Source: Prinia subflava
Taxonomy: Eukaryota; Chordata; Aves; Passeriformes; Cisticolidae
NCBI RefSeq assembly: GCF_021018805.1
Contig: NW_026960614.1
Span: 868,001 to 932,000, forward strand
DNA: 64,000 nt
Direction of reading: 5' to 3'
The notes under the pieces were generated by a model. The model saw nothing but the letters and a program-made list of their open reading frames with translations, was not told the DNA's origin and did no database searches. Positions 22,766 to 34,109 of the stretch are shown piece after piece. How positions within the stretch are numbered: the stretch's first letter is position 1; every line of letters starts with the position of its first letter. Position numbers and translations under genes: made by a program.

Positions 22766-23205
22766 TGTGGAAATGCATTTTATAGAAATGGTTTGCTCTA
22801 GCTCACCCCTGGAAAATGTATGGTTTATTCCAAGTCTGTACCCTCCCTGCAGTATCGTGTATCTGTAACCTGATTGGCTGGAGAATGTTACCGCGCCCCT
22901 TTGAACCTCGGTGTTAAGAATGCAAAGGCAGAAGGCTCTGCCCTCTCTTTGCCCCTCTTCCCCTGGAGGCCTCCGGATGCTCCCCTTCCCTCTTCTCCCT
23001 TCCCCCTCTCCCCTTCCCTTCCCCCACTCCCACAGGACCATGCTCCCTGCCTGGAGTGGGACTCTGAATAAACCCTCATCTCATCAGCACCCCACCGGCG
23101 TCTGAAGTCTCTTTGCCTGCCAGCACAGGAACACCCATGACCATAGGACCCGGAGATCTCCGGGGGGCACTCCCCGGGGACCCCCCAAAAATTTAAACTA
23201 CAATA
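22766..23205 (+). mobile_element. Solo LTR-A inside ERV D gag
   Basis: A 440-bp plus-strand LTR beginning TGTGGAAATGC and ending in TTAAACTACAATA. The 6-bp duplication ATTCGG flanks it exactly (22760-22765, 23206-23211). It carries an AATAAA in 'gaataaaccctcatc'. It interrupts nucleocapsid immediately upstream of the zinc knuckle, in the opposite orientation to its host provirus. Confidence 0.92.
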
Positions 23206-23211
23206 ATTCGG

Positions 23212-24010
23212 GGTTTTCCTTCTGACTATCTGAGTCCGTTCTTGGCGGTGGTAGTTTCCTCCCCTGGGAGCGATCTCTTCCAGAATAATGGGGTCAATCC
23301 TGCCTCTGCACCTCCCTGACAGCAGCAACTAGCACCTTCGCCTGTACCTTCTGTCTCTCCTCCTCCCTTCTCATGTACATCTTTTGGACTTCTCTAAGCA
23401 GCTCCTGTAACCCCTTCTCTTGCCAGTTCTCTATTTTCTCAAGTTTCCTACTTATATCTTCTCACGATTTCACCACAAACTGAGTTTTCAACAACACTTC
23501 TACAGGGGAATGCGGGTCCGTTCCCAAATACATCTGTAGACTCTTCCTTAACCTGTCTAACTACTCTGAAGGAGTCTCATCCTTCCTCTGACATTCTCCA
23601 AATGCCTTACTAATGTTCTGTCTCCTCGACACTGCTTCTCTTACACCTTGTATTATTATGTTCCTTAAGTCTATCATATTCCGCCTTCCATCCCCCGTCT
23701 GGGCATCCCAATTAGGTCTCTGACTAGGCAACTTTTGCTCCCCTGTTGTGCCCTGGGGATTTCGGCGCTCCCACTCTCGCATTCCCACTTGCCTAATTAA
23801 TTCCCTTACCTCTGTATTAAATAAGGATCTTAATATTGCGGTGAGGTCATCATATGAATAGATACTCGTACCCAGGAACTCATCCAGTCTATCAGAGACC
23901 CCTAGAGGGTCGTCCATTAATTTTCCCATCTCCTTTTTAAAAGCTCTTACATCTCCGGTATTGATTGGTACGTTTACATATCCAATCACTCCTGGGGCAG
24001 TCGGTACTTC
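23212..24010 (-). pseudogene. gag: ERV D gag capsid remnant
   Basis: The minus strand encodes a p30-like capsid: an open piece at 23561-23989 contains VNVPINTGDVRAFKKEMG and LMDDPLGVSDRLDEFLG, typical of gammaretroviral CA. Further toward 23212 the frame is broken by stops before the basic nucleocapsid region RTQIVRRKTPN. The open part covers only a portion of a normal capsid. Confidence 0.82.
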
Positions 24011-24012
24011 CC

Positions 24013-24439
24013 TTAGGGGAAGGAGGTTGTGCCTATCTTCCTCCTTTTCGCTATCTTTTCACCTGTTCTCTTTGGCTTTCGCCGTGTCCTCCTGGCTGGT
24101 AAGGTGGAGGTCACTTTCGGAAGGCTTGTGGAGGGGCTAGGGCTGGGAGGGGGTGCTGAGTCCAGCTTGGGAGGTGGGTGTTCTGGGGGTAGGATATCCT
24201 GGGGCTGGGAAGGAGGCAGGGGCTGGAACCCTGCCAGTGAGGGTTGTCGCTCAAGAGGCGGTGCCGAAGCCACTGGCGGAGGGGCCCAAGCCACCTGCAG
24301 GGGTTGGGGTGGGGTATCACAATCCCGGACTCCTAAACCCCGGCAAGCTTGGTGGAGTGGATTGTGACAAGGTCCAGAAGAAGTGGGGTGGCGACAGAGG
24401 GCTGATAAAGGACCATGCGGGGTCTTAAGGGTTGGCAGT
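24013..24439 (-). pseudogene. gag: ERV D gag proline-rich region
   Basis: A minus-strand frame rich in proline (PPPKLDSAPPPSPSPS) with a basic tail (RRTRRKPKRTGEKIAKRRK) directly before capsid, as in the matrix/p12 region of gammaretroviral Gag. The amino-terminal matrix part appears missing: LTR-like sequence follows with no normal leader, suggesting a deletion across the leader. Confidence 0.65.
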
Positions 24440-24794
24440 TCTGGTGCACCTTTAATGTCCGAAGGCAACCGGCACCATAAAACAGAACAAAGAAATGCGA
24501 GCCTTTTTAAAGAGGGGTGGTACAAAAATCAGGAACCAATCAGTAACTTTCAGGGGTGGGGTATGGGATCACCCCATAGGGGGACAACCAATCAGGGAAA
24601 ACATGATGGTGTGATTTGAACATAATTCCAAATGGGGAACAGAGTTGGGGAGAACATTCCAGAACTGGGAGATGGGTCTGGGATGATGGACATGGGGTGG
24701 GAGTGGGATGAGATAACAGTTGGGTTTGACAGACATGGGGGCTGAACCATGGATGGGGTTTGGGGGAATAAACCATTTTTCAGGGGATACCACA
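24440..24794 (-). repeat. Partial 5' LTR of ERV D
   Basis: On the minus strand the sequence begins TGTGGTATCCCC at 24794 and contains a TATA-like tttaaaaag near 24505 and an attaaa near 24455, so it looks like U3 and R. U5 and the primer-binding site are not recognisable, and gag-like sequence follows directly. Confidence 0.5.
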
Positions 24795-25163
24795 CTAGTC
24801 TGCTTAAATGTGAACTGTTACCAGAAATTTTGCCAGATGTGATTCTAGAATTGACAAATATAGAGGACAGGCAATGACCAAATTGTATTGCTATTTCTTA
24901 ACTGAGTTTTACTGTGTTACTAGATAGGGAACTGACAGTTGTATTAAATGTGCATCTATTTCAGTTGAAATTTTGCCTTTTAATTGAACATTTTGTTGTG
25001 AGTCAGAATAATTGACAGTCAGAATAATATGCTGACCATGAGTAATATCTATACGTTATGCTATCTCTTCCCAAGAACTTTTATAGAAAGAATTCAAGAG
25101 CTGACTATAGTAACCTTCATGATCTGACTGATGTAAATAAGGACTGAAGTTCATATGTGAGTG
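24795..25163. other. Unassigned spacer
   Basis: About 370 bp of AT-rich sequence between two LTRs with no ORF, repeat or motif I can name. It could be a remnant of the original host sequence. Confidence 0.5.
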
Positions 25164-26317
25164 TCCTGGTTTAGTGCAAATTTGGGAGAAAACCTATGAA
25201 TGCTGTCCCTCCAGAACAGCAAATTCATGTGGCCCCTCCCCCAACTGCTTCAGGAAAAGATTTCCTTGGAGAAAAGTGGAAAAATCTATTTAACAATCAA
25301 AGTATCCACAAGCACAAAAAAATGAATAATATTAAACAATGGAACCTCTTGCTGTCTGAAGAGATGGCAAACTGGAGAAAGTCCTTGCCATGGGTGTAGC
25401 TTGGCTCGCTCAGTCTCTTATCAGGCTCTCCAGAGCTTGAAAATGCTGAGGCCCAGGCTCCAGTGGGCCACAGATGTGAGCTCCTGGTTCTCTTCTGGGT
25501 TTTCAGTCCAGAGCAGGTTCAAACAGTTCCAAGAAAAAGGGAAAAAACAGTCCAGAGAACTTCTCTGCCTCAGCTAGCTAAAAACTAACTAAAAGCAAAG
25601 GAGATCTCTGTCCTGCTGTCTGTCCATGCTGCGGACAACACAGTCCAGGAGCAGAATGTGGAGGAGTGCTAGTTAGCTGCTGTAAGAGTCGGTCCAAAAA
25701 TCCCTCATTTCTGCCTCACGACTGTCAGAGGCCGAGACCCCCATGGACTCTGGGCCACAGCACAAGCCAAGTTTTCCCTGCAGCTGCTGTCACTGGACCA
25801 AGACACCCTCCTCAGGGACCCATGCATGAAACAATGGGGGACTGTTACAGTTTCTGGCCATGTTTGCAAAGAGATGTTCCTGTACTGACCGTACTTGGTA
25901 AGACCTGAGCCACACCACTCCCTCTATTGTGAGAGAACACCTGCGATGCCCATGAAGCCGACCCCCCTTCCTGGCATCTTGCCTCTCGCTTCGAAAAGAA
26001 CTATAACAACCCCACCAAGAGAGCAGGCTTTCGAGGCCTCCCCTTCGGACGACGGCTCCATTGACCCGCGTGCCACGAGGACTGAGAAGGTGGTCTGTTG
26101 GTATCAGCGTCATGAGGACTCCCGTCTGTCAGTCGGTAGCTATCACCCTTTCTTTACCCCCCTTTCTCTCTCTCCTTCTTCTTACCCCTTCTCTTCTATC
26201 GCATAACTGTGTGTATCAATAAAGATACAATTGATTTCACTTGAATTAAGTTATCACTGCCTCTTTTTGCACTCTGAAATCAAAACGAACCATCACAACC
26301 ATCCTTTGGCTCGTGAC
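25164..26317 (+). mobile_element. Solo LTR of TGTCCTGGTTTAG type
   Basis: The element begins TGTCCTGGTTTAG, a common start of avian LTRs and similar to the ERVL LTR end at 61963. It has an AATAAAG at about 26217 and a plausible end at CTCGTGACA, about 100 bp later. Length would be about 1.15 kb. No target duplication was found, so the right border is approximate. Confidence 0.5.
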
Positions 26318-26689
26318 AGCTGCACAGATGCAGGACAGGGTTTTTGCCCTCTGGAGTCAGGCGGGAGTGCTTTAAAAGAGGCCTTTAGGGAGCGCAGCGA
26401 CCCAGAGCTGGCAAACAGGGGTGTGGCACGGCTCTGAGGGCACGGCCGTTTGCGAGGCAGTTCGTGCAGGCAAGGCAAGCAGGAAGGGTTGAAGGTTGTT
26501 TTTTTTTTTAGTTTGCAGTTCTGTTGGTTAGTTTTTGGTTTTTTAGTAATGTTTTGTACACGATTCAAAACTGCAGTTAGTAAAAGTGTATGTAGCCAGG
26601 TAGAACCCTCCAAGAAGGATGTCTGTCCAGACCCATCCCTGTGAGGAGTGTTTAAGCTTACCAGTGGCATCAGGGGAGTTGCAGAAGAA

Positions 26690-27573
26690 GTCTGCATGCA
26701 GTGTGAACAAGTGAATCATCTCCTCTTGTTGGTGGCTTATGTTAGGGAGAAACTTGATAGACTAAGTATTAGGGAAAGTGAAAGGGAAATAGACTGATGG
26801 AGTTCCGCCTTTCCATCCTTAAGGGAGGCATGCCAGCAGTCAGAGGACTCCCATGCTTCCCACTGTCAGGCAATAGGAGAACACCTGGTAGATGAGGGAG
26901 AGTGGAAATGGGTTCCTATTCAGGGAGGTAATGGAAATTCCCTCCAACCCCCATCACCTACCCAGGTGCCACTTCAGAATAGGTATGGGGCCCTGGATCT
27001 ACAGGGTCAGTTAGATGATGTAGAAGAAATTGATCTGCCTCCCAGTTATGCCTCATCAATCAGACAGATTACCACTTCTAACATTAAAGAGTAGTCGTCA
27101 TGGGTGACTCCCTTCTGAGGGAAACAGAGGGCCCTATATGTCGACCAGACCCATGCCACAGGGAGGTCTACTGTCTCCCTGGGGCCCAGGTACGGGATGT
27201 CACTGAGAGACTTCCTGGGCTGATTCAGGCCTCTGATTATTACCCATTGCTGATACTCCAGACTGGCAGTGATGAGACTGAAAAGAGAAGTGCTAGAGCA
27301 ATAAAAAGGGACATTGATAGGGCAGGAGTACAGGTAGTATTCTGTTCAATCCCTTCAGTGGCAGAAAAATGTGATGAAAGGAATTGGAGAACTCGCAATA
27401 TCAACAAGAGGCTTAAGGGTTGGTGTCATTAGCAGAATTTCGGGTACTTTGATTATGGGGCAACTTTTTCAGTGCCTGGCCTGTTGGAACTGGATGGGCT
27501 TCATTTCTCTGAAAAGGGTAGTAGGTTTTTAGCTTGTGAACTGGCAGAACTCATTGAGAGGGCTTTAAACTAG
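26690..27573 (+). pseudogene. CR1 ORF1 (esterase-like) remnant
   Basis: CR1 ORF1 proteins have a coiled coil followed by a GDSL-type esterase domain. Here a leucine-rich heptad-like part (about 26690-26800) ends in a stop. The esterase part begins at the MGDSLLRETEGPICRPDP block (27100 on) and ends with the catalytic-histidine region LELDGLHFSEKG and the closing ELAELIERALN before a stop near 27573. An in-frame TAG at 27430 and upstream stops disable it. Confidence 0.82.
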
Positions 27574-27649
27574 GTTTGAAGGGGGAAGGGGATGCAGCTG
27601 GACTATCTGGGGGCAGGCCCAAGGGTGATAAACCTAAGTTAGGGGTAAA

Positions 27650-28243
27650 GTCACTAACCCAACTGAGGTGCATGTATACTAATGCATGCAGTATGGGTAA
27701 CAAGCAGAAAGAGCTTGAAGCCATGGTACAACAGCAAAGCTATGATGTAGTCGCTATCACAGAAACATGGTAGGGCGACTCACAAAACTGGACTGCTGCG
27801 CTGGATGGCTACAAGCCCTTCAGAAGAGATAGGAAAGGAGGAAGAGGTGGAGGAGTGGCCCTTTATATTATGAAGGCTTTTGATGCCATGGGTATTATAA
27901 CTAGTGATGATGAAGTTGAATGCTTATGGGTAAGAATTAAGGGGAAGGCCAATAAGGTTGGCATCCTATTGGGAGTCTGTTATCATCCACCCAACCAGGA
28001 AGAAGAGGTGAGCAACCTGTTCTATAAGCAGCTGGAGAATGTTTCAGGAGCACCAGCTCTTGTTCTTATTGGTGAATAACCTACCAGACATCTGCTGGGA
28101 ACTTAATATAACAGAAAGGAGGCAGTCCAGGAAGTTTTTAGAGTGTATTGAGGACAACTTCTTTTTGCAGCTGGTGAGTGAGCCCACCAGGGGAGGGACT
28201 ATGTTAGACCTGTTGTTTACAAATAGAGATGGGTTGGTAGGAT
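27650..28243 (+). pseudogene. CR1 ORF2 endonuclease remnant
   Basis: Starts with LRCMYTNACSMGNKQKELEAM, close to the usual start of the CR1 APE-like endonuclease. It continues through DVVAITETW, a stop, then GGRGGGVALYI and GVCYHPP. The catalytic Glu of ITETW is present. A stop near 28077 and frame loss follow; the RT domain is absent because the copy is truncated. Confidence 0.85.
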
Positions 28244-28397
28244 GCAGGGGGAAATGGGCAACTGAAAAACCAAACCAATATGATTTCAACAGAAGCCGTT
28301 TATTGTTTACATTACATGCCAGTTATAGATTCTAGGTGTACTGTCCACTTGGGCACATATCTCTGGGTTGGCTAAGTCCCTTGTCCACGAGGCAGGC
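28244..28397 (-). mobile_element. LTR fragment between CR1 and ERV A
   Basis: About 150 bp with 'ccgtttattgtttacattac' that looks like the poly(A) region of a minus-oriented LTR. No matching copy was found in the window. Confidence 0.35.
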
Positions 28398-28823
28398 TGT
28401 GTTGGGTTGGAAAATGTAACCAAAAATGTGTATTCTGTTTTCATTGTAATAGGATGACGTGTTATGGAATGAAGTTTGAGCTATCCCAAACTGGGCCTAA
28501 GGTTTGGGCCTGCTGAGCCTCAGTTTTGGGCCTGTGTAGAAGTAGATAAGCCTGTGGCACAGTTAGAATTTAGGTTAAGGTGTGTGCATGCATTAGATAG
28601 GATAGTTAGAGTAGAATCAGGGTAGCTGCCTTAAACTGAGATTGTTGGCATTCTTTTTCACGCTGAATATCAATTAGAAAACACCTGCAACTGTAAACTA
28701 TTTGAAACTGTAAATAACCTGCCATTTCGGGAATAAAGAGGAGAAGGTCGGATTTCACCATATGGGTTGTGTTCTGCATTGCTCTGTCCAGCTTCCATAT
28801 AGGTAATAGGGACCCTGGGTTCA
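28398..28823 (+). repeat. 5' LTR of ERV A
   Basis: Begins TGTGTTGGG (or two bases later), has AATAAAG at 28732-28737 and ends GGGTTCA before the primer-binding site. No second copy exists here because the 3' end of ERV A is missing, so the left border is estimated. Confidence 0.65.
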
Positions 28824-28825
28824 TG

Positions 28826-28843
28826 TGGCGCCCGGATCCAGGA
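28826..28843 (+). other. Primer-binding site of ERV A
   Basis: tggcgcccggatccagga, two bases after the LTR. The TGGCGCCCG start is typical of a tRNA-Lys primer. Confidence 0.65.
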
Positions 28844-29404
28844 ACTCTTTTGTTTGCTAAGATGCAGTTTGCTTAAATGCAGAGTTTTATTACACTTGAA
28901 TGTGGATTGGGGTTTTTTTGCTTAGATGCAGAGTTTTGAAATTTTATTTTTTCGTTGAAATACGGTTTTGGTTTGAATGTGGTGAAGTCTCTGTGCTTGT
29001 GTCTGCACGGTGAACGAAGTTTGGACCGAGTATTCTAACTGTTCACGGGACTGTGGCGAGATCACAGAGCTGGAAGCTGGAAGCGTGACCTGTCTGGTTT
29101 CATCCGGAGAGAAACAGCAGTACGCACTGGAAAGGAGAGGTAAGCGGCCGTGGCGTGAAACAAGGGAATCAAAAGCAAAAAATAGAGAAGGAATTCCACG
29201 TGACAACGCAGCTTCTCACAAGTATTGTCTCTAAAAGAGGTGAAAAAGTAAAAGAAAGTGACATAGAGCAATTAGCCCTATGGGCCTGAAAGAAAGGAAA
29301 GTTAAGCCAACCATCTCTTCTGTTTAGTGAAGCAGAATGGAAGGACAGGCAAGATGTGGGATCCAGCTATTTCGTGAGGAAAAAAAAGTAAATTAGCTAC
29401 AGAG

Positions 29405-30757
29405 ATGGGTGCGATTTGGAAAAAGGTTATAAATACCTTGCAAGTGTTTGCTGCTGAGCAAAAAGCAGCCCAAGCAGCAATCCAGGTGCTGGAAGGGGCA
29501 GGGGCACCCGGGTCTGCACCGGGAGTGGCTGCCGCTGAACCAACAGAGCAGAGACCATCTAAGGTTGCATTTTTTTTTGGTATTAGTTCCACACATCCCG
29601 TGAAAGGGAACTTGGCCCCGGTTTGCTCTTTGCTGCGGGATGTGGTAAACTCAGTAACGAGTCACACGAGCCGAACACTGGAAGTTCCCCTGCCAGTGTT
29701 CAGAGAAACTGAGGGGAGACAGGAAATGCGGCAGTCTCCAGACTCTGGGGGCATGGTGAAAGATGAGACAGGTGAGGCTGAAGGCGGAGCAGGGCCGGCT
29801 CAAAAGACGCAACAGAAGGGTGGAGTTCAGGGCAGTGATGTGAGCGGAGTGGCGCCAGGCGGACTGATGACACAGGCGCACATGACAAAAACAAGCATGG
29901 TGACTTTCACCACCACTTCCAGAAAAGCGGAGTCAGTCCTTCCCGAGGCTGTTGAGCTGCTGTAGCCAGCAATGGTGCAGCCAGCCTCCCACCCACAGCT
30001 AGGTACGGCAGCCCGCTGTCCCGTCTGATTCGGAATCAGAGGGCGAAAGCCCTGAACCAGATTTCCACAGCGTGCCGCAGCCACAGAAAAAATTACAGCT
30101 TTCAGACGAATTACAATAAATAGTATCAAAGCTTGCTGAACTGTCGAATCGCCAGAACCAACTTGAAAAGCAAGCAGCTGCGGCATCCAAAATTTCTTCA
30201 CAAAAAACTGCAAAATCTTTCAACATTGTCATCTTTGCAGTCTGATCAGTCATTTCTGCCTTCTGCACAGCAGATGGTACTGCCAGCCACCCAACAAGAT
30301 CCAATTCAAAAGCGCTGGGCAGGCATTCTAAAGGATGCAGCTTTAGACGGTGATTTGAAAGTTGTCAACGCTATTGCTTGCCTAGTCATTATAGAACAGA
30401 ATCAGGCTCGATGGGAGCCCCACGAATGGAAAGTGTTAAATTCAGCTAAGCAAACAGTCTCCACCTATGGCATCAGGTCCGAAGCAGCAAGGAACATAAT
30501 ACAGTACATTTTTACTGCTGATGTCCTTCGTCCAGCAGACTGTTCCAGCATTGCATCTCTGCTGTTAACACCCTCACAGTTTCTCATTTTTGAATAAGAG
30601 TGGAGACATTTAGCCACGGAAGAGGCAAATAGAGATCAAGTGCTGGGAGATCCATTTTATGGGCTCCAGCCACATATGCTGACAGGACAAGGACCATATG
30701 CTACAACCAATGTTCAACTCTCTTTTCCAATTGAGATCCATCAGTTGCCTCAAGCAT
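29405..30757 (+). pseudogene. gag: ERV A gag, matrix to capsid
   Basis: Begins MGAIWKKVINTLQVF; the MG start would allow N-myristoylation as in betaretroviral matrix. The first frame stays open for 186 codons, then stops at about 29965. The capsid follows in a second frame (30133-30597), with PIQKRWAGILKDAALDGD and WKVLNSAKQTVSTYGI, typical of betaretroviral p27. A stop comes after LLLTPSQFLIFE. The frame reaches the LTR-A insertion at 30758. Confidence 0.85.
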
Positions 30758-31197
30758 TGTGGAAATGCATTTTATGGAAATGGTTTGTTCTAGCTCACCC
30801 CTGGAAAATGTATGGTTTATCCCAAGTCTGTACACTCCCTGCAGTATCAAGTTATCTGTAACCTGATTGGCTGGAGAATGTTACTGCGCCTCTTTTGAAC
30901 CTCTGTGATAAGAATGCTAACGCAAGGGGGTTCGCCCTCTTTGCCCCTCTTCCCCTGGAGGCCTCCGGACGCTCCCCCTCCCTCCCCTCCCTTCCCCCTC
31001 TCCCCTTCCCTTCCCCCACTCCCGCAGGACCATGCTCCCTGCCTGGAGTGGGACTCTGAATAAACCCTCATCTCATCAGCACCCCACCGGCGTCTGAAGT
31101 ATTTTTGCCTGCCAGCACAGGAACCCCACAACCCTAGGACCCTGGGGGTCTCCAGGGGGCACTCCCCGGGGACCCCCCATAAATTTAAACAACAACA
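30758..31197 (+). mobile_element. Solo LTR-A inside ERV A gag
   Basis: A 440-bp LTR with TGTGGAAATGC start and AACAACA end. The 6-bp repeat AAGCAT lies on both sides (30752-30757, 31198-31203). Capsid coding continues directly across the duplication, which confirms the insertion point. Confidence 0.92.
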
Positions 31198-31778
31198 AAG
31201 CATTGGCTCACAAAGCTTTACTCTTAGTTCCAGACAAGAAAAAACCTGCATCCTCTACTAACATTAGGCAAGGAGTGACGGAGCCATACGGGCAATTCAT
31301 CGACAGGTTGTCGGCTGCTTTGAAAGATGCCCAAGATTTACCTACAAAAGTGCAAGAACATCTGTTTCGTTCCCTTGCCTTTGAAAATGCTAACTCACGT
31401 ACCAGAACTGTTTTAGCTTCTCTCCCTCAAGGTTGTGCAGTTGATGAAATGTTAGTAAGGGCTACCAGAGCTGAACAGAACAATCAAACAGCAGCGTTCA
31501 CAGTGGCGATGCAAAATGCGATGCAGCAACAGGGACACATCATTGCAGCTGCATTGGTGGGAGGCAACGTCCACCATCCCAGCAACATCAGAAGACCAGC
31601 ACCCAGCGTTGTTTGTTTTCGGTGTGGTGAGACAGGCCATTTCAGATGCGTCTGTCAAAAGACTGTACAGTGTCACAAATGCAGCCTAGACACTCATGCC
31701 TCTGAAGTTTGTCGGAAGCAGGGAAACTTCAAAGCCAGCGCGCTAAGGCAGCGCCCAGGAGACAAGTCAATGCCTTGA
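31198..31778 (+). pseudogene. gag: ERV A gag, capsid end and nucleocapsid
   Basis: A 190-codon open frame. It starts with the capsid C-terminal part, including a major homology region (VTEPYGQFIDRLSAAL). Two zinc knuckles follow: CFRCGETGHFRCVC and CHKCSLDTHASEVC, both complete CX2CX4HX4C. It ends at a stop after DKSMP. Confidence 0.9.
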
Positions 31779-32210
31779 CCCAGAAGACCCCGAGAGTGGT
31801 TTCCTAGTTAAAAACAAGCCTGCCACATGGGGAAGCCTCGGCATGGATGTAACAACAGCAGAAGAAGTTACCTTACAAGATAAAGAAGTGACCCTCGTTC
31901 CCACCAATGTGTATGGTCCAATGTACAGCACAATTTCTTTAGTTGGGGGATTGCTTCTTGGAAGATCCTCCACAGGCAGACAAGGCGTAAACGTGATTCC
32001 AGGAGTCATCAATGCAGATTACACCGGACAAGTGAAAATAATGGCTTATGCTTTGCAACCACCTGTGACAATTCCGAAAGGAAGCAGGATCGCTCAAATT
32101 ATAGCATTTGAAAACATTTTACCACATTGTCAAAGACCACGAGAACTAGCTGAAAAAGAAAAGGAGACGGAAGCTTCGGGTCAGCGGGCCATGATGTCCT
32201 TTTAACAATA
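31779..32210 (+). pseudogene. pro: ERV A dUTPase domain
   Basis: A dUTPase lies between gag and protease as in betaretroviruses. Motif 1 resembles GSLGMDVTTAEEV, motif 2 is GRSST, motif 3 is GVINADYTGQVKIM and motif 4 is GSRIAQIIAF. The C-terminal glycine-rich motif is degraded and replaced by a stop after AMMSF (32205). dUTPases remove dUTP to limit uracil in viral DNA (family knowledge). The domain is the best-kept part of this provirus. Confidence 0.85.
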
Positions 32211-33400
32211 AGCCTGAAAGATTGCCCAACCAGGACGGTACAATTATGGCGTGGTTCCCACAGCATCACCCTGACAGTACTGCTTGACACCAGCACAAAC
32301 ATTTCCATTGTCAATCAAATGTTCTGGCTATCTGATTTGCCTTTGCAACCTCCCTGCACCCACGTTGTGGGAGTGGGAGGAATGACAGTCCCCTCAATAA
32401 GCACAGACCCTATCAGCATCATCTTCGAGGACAATCAAGTTATCGTGTCTCAGGGTTGTTGATTCCCTGAGATTCTCCTTGGGGTTGCTGTTCCCCAAGG
32501 TAATAAGGGTTCCCCCAAGGTTGCTGTTCCCTGGGAGTTTCCTCTGGGTTGCTGTTCCCTGGGAGTTTCCTCTGGGTTGCTGTTCCCAGAGGTAATAAGG
32601 TTTTCAGTCTTCTCTTCGCCCTGGGTGTTTCACACCGAAGCCAGAGACGACAAGTTGAGTCCAGCACTTGGTGTTATCAAGCTGTTTATTCTTAATTATC
32701 TATCAGTTCTTGTCCAGCTTTGCAAGGTGTCCCCAGCAAAGCAAGACACGCGGCTGGACTGGGGCTGATCAGAGAGCCCCGCACCTTAAGTACAGTACCC
32801 TTGACCCAACCACTGTCCGAGACGTATTTTTTATTTACAAAATTTTACCAATACCTACTACCTATACTAACATGTCAGTTCTACTCTAAGCCAATCTCTA
32901 AAACCCAACTCAGCACAAGATGGGGGACGAGAGCAAGAACAAGGAGCACAGGGGCCTCTCCCCAATTCCTCCATCTTGCCTCTTCAGCCCCATATGCTAA
33001 GAATCCTAATTTCTATATTTATATTCTATAATAAAGCATCCACTACTTATTTTAAATTCTTAGGATTTGTGATTCTTCCTGCATGTGAGTGTTCACTCCC
33101 ATGGACAGGAATCAGAGTCAGTGTCCTCCAGGGATCTGTGTGGGTCTAACTGACCCCCCTGTACAGATCCCAGACCCCCCTGTACAGTCTCCAAACCCTC
33201 CTGTACAGTCTTCAAATCCTCCAGGGCGGCCAGAGGGATATCCTGGACTCCAACAATCGTGAATCAACCCTACCTTATGCGTCTACCCAAAAAGCTTACA
33301 GGACTGCTAGGCAGAGATGTGCTTTCTAGACTTGGCATGGTTTCAACCACTGACCAGCATTTTTCTTGATGGCCACTGCAGAGCAGCCACCTATTCTGAA
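32211..33400 (+). pseudogene. pro: ERV A protease, split by an LTR
   Basis: Protease coding resumes in another frame. The active site is LLDTSTN (about 32277-32297), where DTG is expected, so the glycine has become serine. The flap region (GVGGM) follows. The gene is interrupted at 32445 by a solo LTR-B and resumes after it with GLLGRDVLSRLGM, the conserved C-terminal helix motif of betaretroviral proteases. Confidence 0.82.
32446..33255 (-). mobile_element. Solo LTR-B inside ERV A protease
   Basis: An 810-bp LTR-B in reverse orientation: the plus strand begins TGTCTCAGGG and ends ACTCCAACA. The 4-bp duplication ATCG flanks it (32442-32445, 33256-33259). The AATAAA signal of the family reads on the minus strand. 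Confidence 0.92.
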
Positions 33401-33706
33401 AATTTCCTGGTTGACTGAAACCCCTGTATGGGTTGAGCAATGGCCAATGACAGAAGGAAGGCTGCAAATTAGTAAACAACTAGTAGAAGAACAACTTGAG
33501 GCTGGACACATTTAGCCCTCTGTGAGTCCGTGGAACACCCCAATTTTTGTTATCCCAAAGAAATCGGGAAAATGGAGAGTAATACATGATCTCCGCAAAG
33601 TCAATGAACAAATGCAGGCAATGGGTGCTTTGCAGCCAGGCCTTCCAGCACCAACTATGATACCTCAAGGGTGGAACACTGTTGTCATCGATCTGAAAGA
33701 CTGTTT
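33401..33706 (+). pseudogene. pol: ERV A reverse transcriptase, first part
   Basis: The RT fingers region: WLTETPVWVEQWPM, then ISKQLVEEQLEAGHI, a stop (TAG, about 33514), then [21 protein letters not shown] and a further VIDLKDCF. The last motif contains the first catalytic Asp of RT. The gene is cut directly after this motif by provirus B. Confidence 0.88.
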
Positions 33707-34035
33707 TGTCACCATGAGATCTTCCTAGTTTGCTGAGCATTTATGCTAAAGTGGAAGGGTGCACCTTCTCACGCTCATTAATGTAAACAGAAGATCATGT
33801 TTTGTAAATATTGCCATTGTTATGAATTCCTTCTCCAGGCGAAGGGGGGGTTGAATGACAGCCTCCTTGACCAATGTGGTGAGATCTGGGAATGCCCACT
33901 CTCCAATCCATGGTCACCTTGCGAGAAGTATAAAATAGGAAGGAATAAACAAGGTGGGGGATTTTCTCCCCTGCTGCTCTGATCAACCCAAACTCCAGGC
34001 TCCAGTGTGTCTTTCTGGCGAGGCTCACAGCAACA
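33707..34035 (+). repeat. 5' LTR of provirus B
   Basis: A 329-bp LTR with TATA box tataaaata (33929-33937), AATAAA (33944-33949) and end GCTCACAGCAACA. The spacing between TATA box and poly(A) signal is very short, about 10 bases. The last ~70 bp match the 3' LTR remnant at 37930-38007. Confidence 0.85.
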
Positions 34036-34037
34036 TT

Positions 34038-34055
34038 TGCTACCCAACGTGGTCA
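34038..34055 (+). other. Primer-binding site of provirus B
   Basis: tgctacccaacgtggtca lies two bases after the LTR. It resembles a Lys(1,2) primer site (CCCAACGTGG core) with changes at both ends. Confidence 0.5.
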
Positions 34056-34109
34056 AATTGCAAGCTGTGAGACAAGAAAAAAGGAAGAAAAAACCCCTGT
34101 CTTCCAAGG

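Larger units (their letters stand above)
18559..24794 (-). mobile_element. Gammaretrovirus-like ERV 'D'
   Basis: A minus-strand ERV1-class provirus running from a partial 5' LTR (about 24440-24794) through gag, protease, RT, RNase H and integrase to the beginning of env, where an ERVL-type LTR takes over. A solo LTR-A splits gag. The domain order and the sequence style of RT and integrase are gammaretroviral. Many stops, frameshifts and lost active-site residues show it is dead. A 3' LTR matching the 5' LTR was not found. Confidence 0.8.
26330..28243 (+). mobile_element. CR1 LINE, 5' half with ORF1 and endonuclease
   Basis: A CR1 retaining part of its 5' region, a degraded ORF1 and the start of ORF2, ending abruptly in the endonuclease where LTR-like sequence begins. 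Most genomic CR1 copies have only the 3' end, so this is the complementary piece. Orientation is plus. Confidence 0.85.
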